Below, piece by piece: positions 16,044 through 24,568 of a DNA stretch of 64,000 nt (within the stretch, counting starts at the first letter, position 1; every line of letters starts with the position of its first letter). Source of the DNA: Agromyces flavus. Lineage in GTDB: Bacteria; Actinomycetota; Actinomycetes; Actinomycetales; Microbacteriaceae. A program made the translations under genes and the position numbers. Where the stretch lies: the NCBI RefSeq assembly GCF_900104685.1, contig NZ_LT629755.1:682001-746000 (forward strand), written 5' to 3'. Under the pieces are notes generated by a model, which ran no database searches, was not told the origin of the DNA, and saw only the letters and a list, made by a program, of their open reading frames with translations.

Positions 16044-17540
16044 ATGTCGCTCTCTCCGCTCCGGCTCCGCCTCCTCGTCGCCTCCCTCCTCACCGTCGCC
16101 TTCCTCGGCGCCCTCGACCACACGATCGTCGCGACCTCGCTCGCCACCGTCGCGGGCGAGCTCGGCGCACTCGAGCAGATGAGCTGGGTCGTGGTCGGCT
16201 ACACCCTTGCGGGCACGGCCCTGTTCCCCGTGCTCGGCAAGCTCGGCGACCTCGTCGGGCCGCGCCTCGTATTCCTCACCTCGGTCGCCGTCTTCCTGGT
16301 CGCCTCGCTCGCGTGCGGCTTCGCCCAGGACATGACGCAGCTCGTCATCGCCCGCGTCGCGCAGGGCATGAGCTCCGCGGGCGTGCAGCTGATGTCGCAG
16401 ACGATCGTCGCGTACGTCACCACCCCGCGACAGCGCCCGCGCTACATGAGCATCATCGGCGCCGCCTTCCCCATCGCCATCCTCGTCGGCCCCGTCCTGG
16501 GCGGCGTCATCACCGACTACTGGGGCTGGCCGTGGGTGTTCTGGATCAACCTCCCGTTCGGCCTCGCGGCGCTCGTGCTCGCCGCCTTCGCCGTGCCGCA
16601 CGTCGAGACCGGTGCTCCCCGGCGCTTCGACTACGGCGGCGCCGTGACGTTCACGGTCGCACTCGTCGCGCTCGTGCTCGGCGTCACGTGGATCGGCCAC
16701 CCGGGGTCGGCGCTCGCCGCGATCGTGGCATTCGCCGTCGCCGGCATCGGACTCGCGGCCTTCTTCGCGATCGAGATGCGCGCACGCGAGCCCATCGTGC
16801 CCCTCGGGTTCTTCGCCGACCGGACCGTCGCCGCAGGCGTCGCCCTGTCGGCCATCATCGGCATCGGCCTGTTCTCGGTCACCGCCTACCTGCCCACGTA
16901 CTTCCAGATGGCGTATCGCACCAGCGCGACGGTGTCCGGGCTCGTGCCGATCGCGACGGTGTTCGGCATGCTGGTGGCGAACCTCGGCACCGGATGGCTC
17001 GCCAGCCGCACCGGCCGCTACCGCGGGTACACGATCTTCGGCACGACCCTCGCGTCGTCCGGCCTGCTCGTCATGGCGCTGCTGCCCGTCGGCACGCCGC
17101 TGTGGGTGCCGATGATCGTGATGTTCGCCGTCGGCATCGGCACCGGAGCGTTCATGAGCCTCGTCATCGCCGTCGTCCAGGGCGCCGTGCCGCGGAACGA
17201 GACCGGCACGATCACCGCGACGACGAACCTCGTCCGGCAGATGGGCTCGACGCTCGGCACCGCGGTCATCGGCGGCGTCATCGGCGCCGGCGTCGCCGCG
17301 CAGCTGCCCGCGTCGCTCGATGCCTCCTCGCTCACCCCCACCCTCGTGCACGGCTCAGCGCCCGCCGTGCAGGCCGAGGTCGCGCAGATCTATGGCGACG
17401 TCTTCGTGCCCGTGTTCGCCGCGCTCGCGATCACCTACGCGATCGGAATCGTGGCGGCGATCCTGCTCCCGCCGGGCCGGCTGTCCGACGAGCCGGCGCC
17501 GTCCGCCACCGAATCCGTCACCGAACCCGCCGCCGCGTGA
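16044..17540 (+). CDS. MFS transporter, DHA2 type
   Basis: 498 residues from ATG 16044; the longer frame from 15945 begins at or before the predicted transcription start and adds only Arg-rich residues. This is a 14-helix DHA2 antiporter: helix 1 contains ALDHTIVATSL, the 2-3 loop has GKLGDLVGPR, and motif C appears as GPVLGGVI. The C-terminal tail is short and acidic. It leads an operon with the GMC oxidase 20 bases downstream. It probably exports a toxic aglycone or imports the glycoside; the direction is not deducible. Confidence 0.88.
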   Translation: MSLSPLRLRLLVASLLTVAFLGALDHTIVATSLATVAGELGALEQMSWVVVGYTLAGTALFPVLGKLGDLVGPRLVFLTSVAVFLVASLACGFAQDMTQLVIARVAQGMSSAGVQLMSQTIVAYVTTPRQRPRYMSIIGAAFPIAILVGPVLGGVITDYWGWPWVFWINLPFGLAALVLAAFAVPHVETGAPRRFDYGGAVTFTVALVALVLGVTWIGHPGSALAAIVAFAVAGIGLAAFFAIEMRAREPIVPLGFFADRTVAAGVALSAIIGIGLFSVTAYLPTYFQMAYRTSATVSGLVPIATVFGMLVANLGTGWLASRTGRYRGYTIFGTTLASSGLLVMALLPVGTPLWVPMIVMFAVGIGTGAFMSLVIAVVQGAVPRNETGTITATTNLVRQMGSTLGTAVIGGVIGAGVAAQLPASLDASSLTPTLVHGSAPAVQAEVAQIYGDVFVPVFAALAITYAIGIVAAILLPPGRLSDEPAPSATESVTEPAAA

Positions 17541-17560
17541 GACTCGAAGAGGAGACGCAC

Positions 17561-19156
17561 ATGTCGCACCACCCCACCATCGCCGTCGTCGGCAGCGGAC
17601 CGATCGGCTCGGCGTACGCACGCCTCCTGCTCGAAGGACTGCCCGATGCCCGCGTCGTGATGTTCGAGGCCGGCCCCCAGCTGACCGACCGCCCCGGTGA
17701 GAGCGTCCGCAACATCGCCGACCCCGACGAGAAGGCCCGCGCCCGCGAGATGTCGCAGGGCCCGCAGGCCGGCGAGCACCGAGAGTCGCTCGGCATCCCG
17801 GCCGCGACCGCGGTCGAGGGCATGTTCACGGCGCGCCAGGGCACGCACCTGTTCGACTTCGGCGGCGAAGGTTCGGCGCACGCGCGGACCTTCCCCGCTG
17901 CTGCCGGGTCCACGAACGTCGGCGGACAGGGCGCGCACTGGACCTGCGCCATCCCGCGTCCGGCATTCAGCGAGAAGGTCGACTTCATCCCCGACGACGA
18001 GTGGGAGGACCTCATCGTCGAAGCGGAGCGCCTCCTGCACAAGCAGAATGCGGCGTTCGCCGACTCCGCCGTCGGACGCGGCATCCGCTCGCTGCTCTCG
18101 GAGGAGTTCGACGGCGAGCTGCCCGAGGGCTACGGTCCCAGCACGCTGCCCGTCGCGGGCGACCCGCAGCCCGACGGCAGCATGCGCTGGGCAGGCGCCG
18201 ACGCGGTGCTCGGCCCGCTCATCGAGCCGGGGAGCCCGCTCGCCGAGCGGTTCGAACTGCGCGACCTGTCGCTCGTGCGCCGCATCGAGCGCGACGGCGA
18301 CCGCGTCACCGGCGTCACGGTGGAGGACCTGCGCACGAAGCAGACGGCGTTCGTGCCGGCCGACCTGGTCGTCGTCGCCGCCGACGCCTTCCGCTCCCCC
18401 CAACTGCTCTGGGCGTCCGGCATCCGTCCGAAGGCGCTCGGGCACTACCTCACCGAGCACCCCGTCGTCATCTCGACCGTCGCACTCGACGGCGAGCGGA
18501 TGGGCCGTTACGCGACCGAGGACGAGCTCGACGCCGAGCTCGCCCGTCGCTCCGCGAACGCGGCCGACCCGGTCGCGGCCGTGAACCGCATCCCGTTCTC
18601 GGAGCCCGGGCACCCGTACGCGCTGCAGGTCATGTACTCCGAGACCACTCCGTTCCCGATGGACCCGGGGCACCCCCTCGCGAACAACCGCTGGGGCTAC
18701 GTCAACATGGGGTACGGCATGCGCAAGTTCCCCCGCTACGAGGACGCCGTCACCTTCGACGACGACGAGCTCGACTACCGCGGCTTCCCGAACATGACCG
18801 TCCAGTACGAGCTCACCGAGCGCGAGCTCACCGAGATCGAGGCGGCGACCGAGCGCCTCCGTCGCGCGGGGGACGCGCTCGGCACCTTCGTCGCCGAACC
18901 GCGGCTCCTGCCGAACGGCTCGAGCCTGCACTACCAGGGCACGATGCGCATGGGAGCGACCGACGACGGCACGTCGGTCGCCGATCCGTGGTCGCGCGTC
19001 TGGGGCGTCGACGGACTCGTGGTGGGCGGCAACGCCCTGATCCCGACCGCGACGGCCATGAACCCGACGCTCATGAGCGTCGCGATCGCGGTGCGCGGGG
19101 CGCGGAAGGCCGTCGAGGAGCTCTCGGCCGACACCGCGGCATCCGTCACCGCCTGA
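17561..19156 (+). CDS. GMC-type FAD sugar 3-oxidase, CarA-like
   Basis: 531 residues preceded by AAGAGGAG. The ADP-binding motif VVGSGPIGSAYARLL is near residues 8-22. NVGGQGAHWT at about residue 125 is the flavin-contact segment of the pyranose oxidase / GMC group. The active-site pair is His457 in SLHYQGTMRMG and Asn501 in TATAMNPT. Related enzymes (pyranose 2-oxidase, FAD-dependent C-glycoside 3-oxidase CarA) oxidise a ring hydroxyl of sugars or C-glycosides. The two deglycosidase-like genes directly downstream make a glycoside 3-oxidase the best reading. A divergent second copy is at 37051. Confidence 0.85.
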   Translation: MSHHPTIAVVGSGPIGSAYARLLLEGLPDARVVMFEAGPQLTDRPGESVRNIADPDEKARAREMSQGPQAGEHRESLGIPAATAVEGMFTARQGTHLFDFGGEGSAHARTFPAAAGSTNVGGQGAHWTCAIPRPAFSEKVDFIPDDEWEDLIVEAERLLHKQNAAFADSAVGRGIRSLLSEEFDGELPEGYGPSTLPVAGDPQPDGSMRWAGADAVLGPLIEPGSPLAERFELRDLSLVRRIERDGDRVTGVTVEDLRTKQTAFVPADLVVVAADAFRSPQLLWASGIRPKALGHYLTEHPVVISTVALDGERMGRYATEDELDAELARRSANAADPVAAVNRIPFSEPGHPYALQVMYSETTPFPMDPGHPLANNRWGYVNMGYGMRKFPRYEDAVTFDDDELDYRGFPNMTVQYELTERELTEIEAATERLRRAGDALGTFVAEPRLLPNGSSLHYQGTMRMGATDDGTSVADPWSRVWGVDGLVVGGNALIPTATAMNPTLMSVAIAVRGARKAVEELSADTAASVTA

Positions 19157-19200
19157 ATCCACCCGAAATCCACCCGAACCGACCACGAGAGAGAGCGACG

Positions 19201-20502
19201 ATGCTGCTCGAACGAGACCTCATCCAGTCCACCGGCTTCCGGAACGTCCGCGAGGGCGACCGGGTCACCGGCTTCCAGATCCGCGTGCGGATGCCGTCGT
19301 ACCGAGGCATGGCGGCGTCGCTCATCGACGGCATCGCGGTGCGCGTCGGCGACCTCGCGGACGTCGCGGCGGACGTGCCGCGCTGGACCTTCGGTGGGCG
19401 CACGTACACGCTCGGCGAGTTGTGGGACTCCGATGGCGTGCGGTGGCCGCTCGAGGAGGCCGCCGTCGTGACCGTGCCGCTCGAGGGCGGGCTCCCGCAG
19501 GGCACGCACGAGGTGTCGATCGAGCTGCGCCTGCGGATGTCGTACATCCCGGAGGAACACCAGCCGAGCACGTATCGGGTGAGCAGGCACATCACGCTCT
19601 CGCCGGATGGCGACGGCGGGCCGTTCAAGTACGGCGTCTCGCTGTACAGCTACATGACCGACTACGGCACGGTGCTCGACCTCGAAACCGCGCTCGCGCA
19701 CGTCGCCGACGTCGGCGCGACGGGCGTCGAGATCCTCGGCGAGGGCCACGTCGCCGGGTACCCGGAGCCGACGACCGACTGGATCGACCGGTGGTTCGCG
19801 TTGCTCGAACGCTACGGCCTCGAGCCGACGAACTACGGTTCGTGGATCGACACGCGCCTGCACTCGAGCGGACCGAACGCGCGCCGGCTCACGGCCGAGG
19901 AGGGGGCCGGGATGCTGCAGCGCGACCTGCGGCTCGCGAAGCGCCTCGGCTTCCGGTTCGTGCGGCCGAAGATCGGTGTGGTGTCGAGCGACCTCGTGCC
20001 CGACCCGATCTGGACCGAGTCGGTCGAGCGCTCGCTCGACCTGGCCGCCGAGCTCGACGTCGTGATCTGCCCCGAGATCCACTCGCCGACGCCGATCAAG
20101 CACCCGGTCGTCGACGACTACATCGACCTCATCGAGCGCACCGGCACGACGCACTTCGGCCTGCTGCTCGACACCGGCATCTTCCAGGACCGCCCCATCC
20201 CGCTGCGGCCCGGCGAGCTGCCCGGGCAGCGCCCCGCGTTCCTCGACGGCATCGGCGTCGACCCCGCCGACATCGCCGACATCGCGAAGTACGTCGTCTT
20301 CATCCAGGCGAAGTTCCACGACATCGACGAGCACCAGCAGGACCAGCAGATCCCGTGGGAGCCGGTGCTCCGCTCCCTCAAGGACGCCGGGTACACCGGC
20401 TACCTCTCGAGCGAGTACGAGGGCGAGCGCGAGCCGTGGCGCGCGATCGAGCAGGTGCGACGCCAGCACTCGCTCATCCGCCGCATCGCCGCGGGGCTCT
20501 GA
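19201..20502 (+). CDS. fused beta-alpha C-glycoside deglycosidase-like protein 1
   Basis: 433 residues. Residues 1-140 resemble the C-glycoside deglycosidase beta domain (IRVRMPSYRGMAASL, then IELRLRMSYIPEEHQPS). Residues 143-430 form a sugar-isomerase-like TIM barrel (KYGVSLYSYM onward). The two subunits are separate in the characterised CarBC, DgpBC and DfgAB enzymes. Likely metal ligands are Glu292 with His294 (CPEIHSP), Asp324 (LLLDTG) and Glu405 (SSEYEGE); the expected His is Gln369 (IQAKF). The reaction would be elimination of the aglycone from a 3-keto glycoside. The Gln change may alter metal binding or substrate. It follows the oxidase by 44 bases. Confidence 0.8.
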   Translation: MLLERDLIQSTGFRNVREGDRVTGFQIRVRMPSYRGMAASLIDGIAVRVGDLADVAADVPRWTFGGRTYTLGELWDSDGVRWPLEEAAVVTVPLEGGLPQGTHEVSIELRLRMSYIPEEHQPSTYRVSRHITLSPDGDGGPFKYGVSLYSYMTDYGTVLDLETALAHVADVGATGVEILGEGHVAGYPEPTTDWIDRWFALLERYGLEPTNYGSWIDTRLHSSGPNARRLTAEEGAGMLQRDLRLAKRLGFRFVRPKIGVVSSDLVPDPIWTESVERSLDLAAELDVVICPEIHSPTPIKHPVVDDYIDLIERTGTTHFGLLLDTGIFQDRPIPLRPGELPGQRPAFLDGIGVDPADIADIAKYVVFIQAKFHDIDEHQQDQQIPWEPVLRSLKDAGYTGYLSSEYEGEREPWRAIEQVRRQHSLIRRIAAGL

Positions 20503-20547
20503 GCCGCGGCATCCGCTTCACGAACCACCCAGGACAGGACATCGACC

Positions 20548-22023
20548 ATGCCGAACGGCCTCATCCAGGCGGACAGCCTGCGAACCCACCCCGAGGGCCT
20601 CGCGCTCTCGCTCACGCTGCCGTGGTACCGCAGCCTTTGGCTCTCGTCGGTCTCGACGCTGCGCCTCACGGTCGACGGTGAGGAGGTCGCCGCCGAGGAT
20701 CTCGCGTTCGAGCTCGGCGGCGTGCGCTACGCGCTCGACGAGCTGCCGCAGCAGAGCGACGTGCTCTGGTACCTGCAGGCGCATCCGCTGCTCATCGCGA
20801 AGCGGGGCCAGCCCGTCGCGCTCGGCGAGACCCACGACGTCGAGGTCTTCGGCGAGCTGCGCCTGCCCTACATGCAGATCGCGCCCGGCGCCGAGGGCGG
20901 GCCGGGCATGTACGTGCCCAACGTGGTGCGCCAGTCGCTCGCCCTCACGGTCACCGACCACGACGCGCGCGTCCCGGCACTGGCGACGGATGTCGCGCCG
21001 CCGCCGACCGCGACGGACGCCGACCCGTTCAAGCTCGGCCTCACGCTCTACTCCGCGAGCGCGGAGTTCCGCGCGGGCTGGTACGACTTCGACGGCCTGC
21101 TCGACCGCGTCGCCGAGCTCGGGATCGGCCCGGGCATCGAGATCGTCGCGTCGCAGGTGCTGCCGACCTACCCGGTCGTCTCCGACGGGTTCGTGCGCAC
21201 CTGGCGCGACGCATTCGACCGGCACGGGTTCGACGCGAGCTCGTTCGGCGCGAACCTCGACATGGGGCGCCGCCGCGACCGCGACATGACGCCCGACGAG
21301 GAGTTCGCGTTCAGCGAGACGCTGTTCCGCGGTGCGGCGAAGCTGGGCTTCCCGCTCGTGCGCATCCAGTCTGCCAAGCCCGAGCTGCTGCGTCGGCTGC
21401 TGCCCGTGGCCGAGGAACTGAACCTCAAGCTGGGCTACGAGATCCACGCGCCGCTCGGCCCGAACGCCGACCCCATCCTGAAGGTCCGCGAGACCTACGC
21501 CGAGCTCGACTCGCCGCTGCTCGGCTTCGTCGCCGACTTCTCATCGACCATGCACGCGATGTCGCCCACGCTGCTGCGTGCGGTGCGCCGCGCGGGCCTC
21601 GACGACGAGGCGATCGACCGCCTGCAGGCCATCTGGGCGACCGACGCGCCCATGCGCGAGCGCCAGGAGGAGTTCATCGGCTACCTGCGCGGCCGCGACT
21701 TCGACCCGGGCCGCCTCGGCTCGTTCGCGCACCTCGCGTTCAACATGCACGGCCACGTCGACCCGCGCGAGTGGGCCGACATCATGCCGCAGATCCTGCA
21801 CGTGCACGCGAAGTTCTACGACATCGACGAGCAGGGCCAGGAGCCCGCGATCGACTACCCCGAGCTCGTACGTGTCTTCGTCGAGGGCGGGTATCGCGGC
21901 TACTGGTCGAGCGAGTGGGAGGGCCACGCGTTCGCCGAGCTCGGCGAGGTCGACCCGCTGCTGCTCGTGCGCCGCCAGCACGACCTGATCCGCGCCAGCA
22001 TGCGGGCGGTGCAGCCGGCATGA
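20548..22023 (+). CDS. fused beta-alpha C-glycoside deglycosidase-like protein 2
   Basis: 491 residues. The beta domain is at about 1-135 (LTLPWYRSLWLSSV, LRLPYMQIAPG, GGPGMYVPN) and the TIM barrel at about 150-485. All candidate metal and catalytic positions are present: Glu298 and His300 (YEIHAP), Asp330 (FVADFSST), His420 (HVHAKFYDID) and Glu456 (SSEWEGH). It is a fusion of the two proteins that exist separately as 42035-42451 (beta) and 40179-41243 (TIM barrel) in the same window; the shared string NLDMGRR-(R/K)-DRDMTPDEE shows close kinship. Expected role is cleavage of the glycosidic C-C or C-O bond of a 3-oxo glycoside. Confidence 0.83.
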   Translation: MPNGLIQADSLRTHPEGLALSLTLPWYRSLWLSSVSTLRLTVDGEEVAAEDLAFELGGVRYALDELPQQSDVLWYLQAHPLLIAKRGQPVALGETHDVEVFGELRLPYMQIAPGAEGGPGMYVPNVVRQSLALTVTDHDARVPALATDVAPPPTATDADPFKLGLTLYSASAEFRAGWYDFDGLLDRVAELGIGPGIEIVASQVLPTYPVVSDGFVRTWRDAFDRHGFDASSFGANLDMGRRRDRDMTPDEEFAFSETLFRGAAKLGFPLVRIQSAKPELLRRLLPVAEELNLKLGYEIHAPLGPNADPILKVRETYAELDSPLLGFVADFSSTMHAMSPTLLRAVRRAGLDDEAIDRLQAIWATDAPMRERQEEFIGYLRGRDFDPGRLGSFAHLAFNMHGHVDPREWADIMPQILHVHAKFYDIDEQGQEPAIDYPELVRVFVEGGYRGYWSSEWEGHAFAELGEVDPLLLVRRQHDLIRASMRAVQPA

Positions 22024-22112
22024 GCGACGCGGAACTGCGAGAACGCAATCGAGCCGTCGTGGCGGCATTCCTCGCGGCGGACCTCACCAAGCGCGAGGAA
22101 CGACTCGGATGA
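22020..22112 (+). pseudogene. 30-residue remnant of an NTF2/SnoaL-like gene
   Basis: A frame with a four-base ATGA overlap with the upstream fusion gene encodes 30 residues, then stops. The text ELRERNRAVVAAFLAAD looks like the first helix of SnoaL/PhzA-B-like NTF2-fold proteins, which normally run 130-260 residues. In the second locus a full SnoaL-like gene (41236-42018) sits next to the same deglycosidase genes, so this is most simply the start of a deleted homologue. A true small peptide cannot be excluded. Confidence 0.5.
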
Positions 22113-22124
22113 AGGGAAGCGTCC

Positions 22125-23084
22125 ATGGCTGATCCGGACGCGACGACCGTGCCGGACTTCCGGCGCATGCCGCTCGCGGAGGCCGTGCGCTGGCTCGCCG
22201 AGAACGGCGAGCCCGAGGACCCTCGCCCAGACATCGACACCGCCTCGCTCACGCGCCGCTTCCCGCACCTCGCGTCAGTGGAGACCGCCGACCTCCGCAT
22301 CGACGGCCCGCACGGACGCCTCATTCCGGCCCGGCGGTATCGGGATGCCGCGGCCGAGGCATCCGGTCGCGCCCTGATATGGGTGCATGGCGGCGCCTTC
22401 ATCGGCGGGCACCTCGACATGCCGGAGTCGCACTGGGTCGCCCTCGAGCTGGCGTCGCGCGGCATCCCCGTGCTCGCCCTCGACTACGTCAAGTGCCTCG
22501 GTGAAACCCACTTCCCCGAGCCGTCGGACGACGTGCTCGTGGGATGGCGCCACGCGGTCGCACACGCCGACGAGCTGTTCGGCGTCCCGGCGAGCGCAGT
22601 CCTGCTCGGCGGCGCGAGCGCGGGCGGCAACCTGACGGCAGGGGCGACCGCCAGGCTGCGCGACAGCGGGGAGGGTCTGCCGGCGGGACTCGTGCTCGTC
22701 TACCCCGTCGTGCATCCGAACGGTCCCGAGGCGTCCGCCGAGGTCGATGCGGACTCGCCCCACGGTCAACTGTCCCTGAACTTCGTCGGAAGCATCGAGG
22801 CGCTCGCCGACCCGCACGCGTTCGCGGCACTCGGAGCCGCCGACCGCTTCCCGCCGTCGCTCGTCGTCGTGTGCGAGAAGGACGGGCTGCGACCGTCGGG
22901 TGAGGCGTTCGCGCACCAGCTCGAGGAAGCGGGCGTCGATGTGACGCTGCATCTGGAGGTCGGCGCCGATCATGGCCATATCGACGAGCCCGCCGATCCG
23001 ACGGCGTTGCCGACGCTCGAAGCGATCGCCCGGTGGACGAAGGAGCGCCGTGAACCAGATGTCAGAGGGGAGATCGACCGATGA
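22125..23084 (+). CDS. alpha/beta hydrolase (HSL-type esterase)
   Basis: 319 residues. The oxyanion motif HGGAFIGG is near residue 88 and the nucleophile elbow GGASAGGNL carries the serine near residue 165; an acidic residue and HGHIDEP near residue 285 complete a triad. This is the hormone-sensitive-lipase/acetyl-esterase family. In a glycoside operon it could remove acetyl, malonyl or aromatic acyl groups from sugar hydroxyls before C3 oxidation. It shares HGGAFIGG-DLD/HLD and TRFPHLA segments with the hydrolase at 48304, so the two are paralogues. It overlaps the GH43 gene by four bases. Confidence 0.85.
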   Translation: MADPDATTVPDFRRMPLAEAVRWLAENGEPEDPRPDIDTASLTRRFPHLASVETADLRIDGPHGRLIPARRYRDAAAEASGRALIWVHGGAFIGGHLDMPESHWVALELASRGIPVLALDYVKCLGETHFPEPSDDVLVGWRHAVAHADELFGVPASAVLLGGASAGGNLTAGATARLRDSGEGLPAGLVLVYPVVHPNGPEASAEVDADSPHGQLSLNFVGSIEALADPHAFAALGAADRFPPSLVVVCEKDGLRPSGEAFAHQLEEAGVDVTLHLEVGADHGHIDEPADPTALPTLEAIARWTKERREPDVRGEIDR

Positions 23085-24568
23085 CTGAGACCACCACCTT
23101 CCGCAATCCCGTCCTCGGCGGCGACCGCCCCGACCCCGCCGTCATCAAGGTCGGCGATGAGTACTGGATGACGTACTCCTCGTTCGAATCGGCCCCGGGC
23201 CTGCTCCTCTACCGCTCGCGCGATCTCGTGAACTGGACGTACGCGGGATCTGCCCTCGATGAGCCGATCGGCAGCACGTTCGCCGTCGACATCGCCGAGC
23301 ACGACGGACGCTTCTTCATCTACATCCCCTTCATTCCTGCGCCGTGGTCGACGCTCACGGCGCCGGCGATCTTCGTGATCCACGCCGACTCGATGGAAGG
23401 ACCGTGGTCGGAGCCGATCGACCTCGGCATCCGCCGCGCGATCGACCCGGGCCACGTCGTGGGAGAGGACGGCAAGCGGTACCTCTTCGTCAACGGCATC
23501 CGTCGCATCGGGTTGACCGACGACGGCCTCGCGACCGTCGGGGAGCTCGAGCAGGTGTACGACGGCTGGCGCTACCCCGACGAGTGGATCACCGAGGCGT
23601 ATGCGCTCGAGGGGCCGAAGCTCTTCTGGAACAACGGGTGGCTCTATCTCGTGAGTGCAGTGGGAGGCACGGCGGGCCCCGCGACCGGCCACATGGTCAT
23701 CGCCGCTCGCTCCGGGTCGGTGCACGGCCCGTGGGAGAACAGCCCGCACAACCCGGTGACCCGCACGACGGACGCCGCCGAGAGGTGGTGGTCGCGCGGG
23801 CACGCGACGCTGGTGCGAGGTACAGGCGAGGGCGATTGGTGGATGGTCTCGCACGGATACGAGAACGGCTACCGATCCCTCGGCCGGCAGATCCTCCTCG
23901 AGCCCGTGACGTGGACCGACGACGGGTGGCCCCTCGGCGCGACCGACATCGGCGGCGAGCTCACGGCCCCGATCGGCGCCGCGCCGCAGCGAGCGGCTGC
24001 CCCGTTCCACGACGACTTCCAGACCCTCCGGCTGGGGGAGCGGTGGACGTTCCACGCGCCCTCGCCCGGCGAGGTCGAGCGGCTTCGCGTCGACGGTGAC
24101 GGCCTCGTGCTCGCGGGGAAGGGCACGTCCCCCGGCGACACGTCGCCGCTCGCGGTCATCGCGGATCAGCACGCCTACGAGGTCGAGGTCGACGTGGAAC
24201 TGTCCGACGGCGATGCCGAGGGCGGTCTGCTCCTCTACTTCAACAACAGGCTGTTCTGCGGCATGGGCATGGACGGCGAGCGGATGCTGAGCTACGCAGG
24301 GGGACACGTCACGCACTGGCGGGAGCCCGCCCCCGCGGTCCGCCGGCTGCAGCTGCGGCTGCAGAACGACCGGCACATCGTGACCGCGTGGTACCGGCGG
24401 CCGGGCGGTGAGTGGACGCGACACGCCATCCGCTACGAGACCTCGGGCTACCACGTCAACACGATGGGCGACCTGCAGAGCCTGCGGCCGGCCCTCTACG
24501 CCGCCGCAGAGGGCTCGGTCCGCTTCCGCGACTTCCGGTACCGCCCGCTCAACGCTCCTGAAGGCTGA
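23081..24568 (+). CDS. glycoside hydrolase family 43 protein
   Basis: 495 residues without a signal peptide, so cytoplasmic. The five-bladed propeller domain covers about 1-310, with a beta-sandwich (about 315-495) like that of two-domain xylosidases. The catalytic set of the family is visible: base Asp18 (RPDPAV), pKa-tuning Asp122 (AIDPGH) and acid Glu177 (ALEGPKLF). Beta-xylosidase or alpha-L-arabinofuranosidase activity on imported plant glycosides is likely. It is the last gene of the 16044 operon and its 3' end overlaps the convergent GH39-like gene by 20 bases. Confidence 0.88.
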   Translation: MTETTTFRNPVLGGDRPDPAVIKVGDEYWMTYSSFESAPGLLLYRSRDLVNWTYAGSALDEPIGSTFAVDIAEHDGRFFIYIPFIPAPWSTLTAPAIFVIHADSMEGPWSEPIDLGIRRAIDPGHVVGEDGKRYLFVNGIRRIGLTDDGLATVGELEQVYDGWRYPDEWITEAYALEGPKLFWNNGWLYLVSAVGGTAGPATGHMVIAARSGSVHGPWENSPHNPVTRTTDAAERWWSRGHATLVRGTGEGDWWMVSHGYENGYRSLGRQILLEPVTWTDDGWPLGATDIGGELTAPIGAAPQRAAAPFHDDFQTLRLGERWTFHAPSPGEVERLRVDGDGLVLAGKGTSPGDTSPLAVIADQHAYEVEVDVELSDGDAEGGLLLYFNNRLFCGMGMDGERMLSYAGGHVTHWREPAPAVRRLQLRLQNDRHIVTAWYRRPGGEWTRHAIRYETSGYHVNTMGDLQSLRPALYAAAEGSVRFRDFRYRPLNAPEG

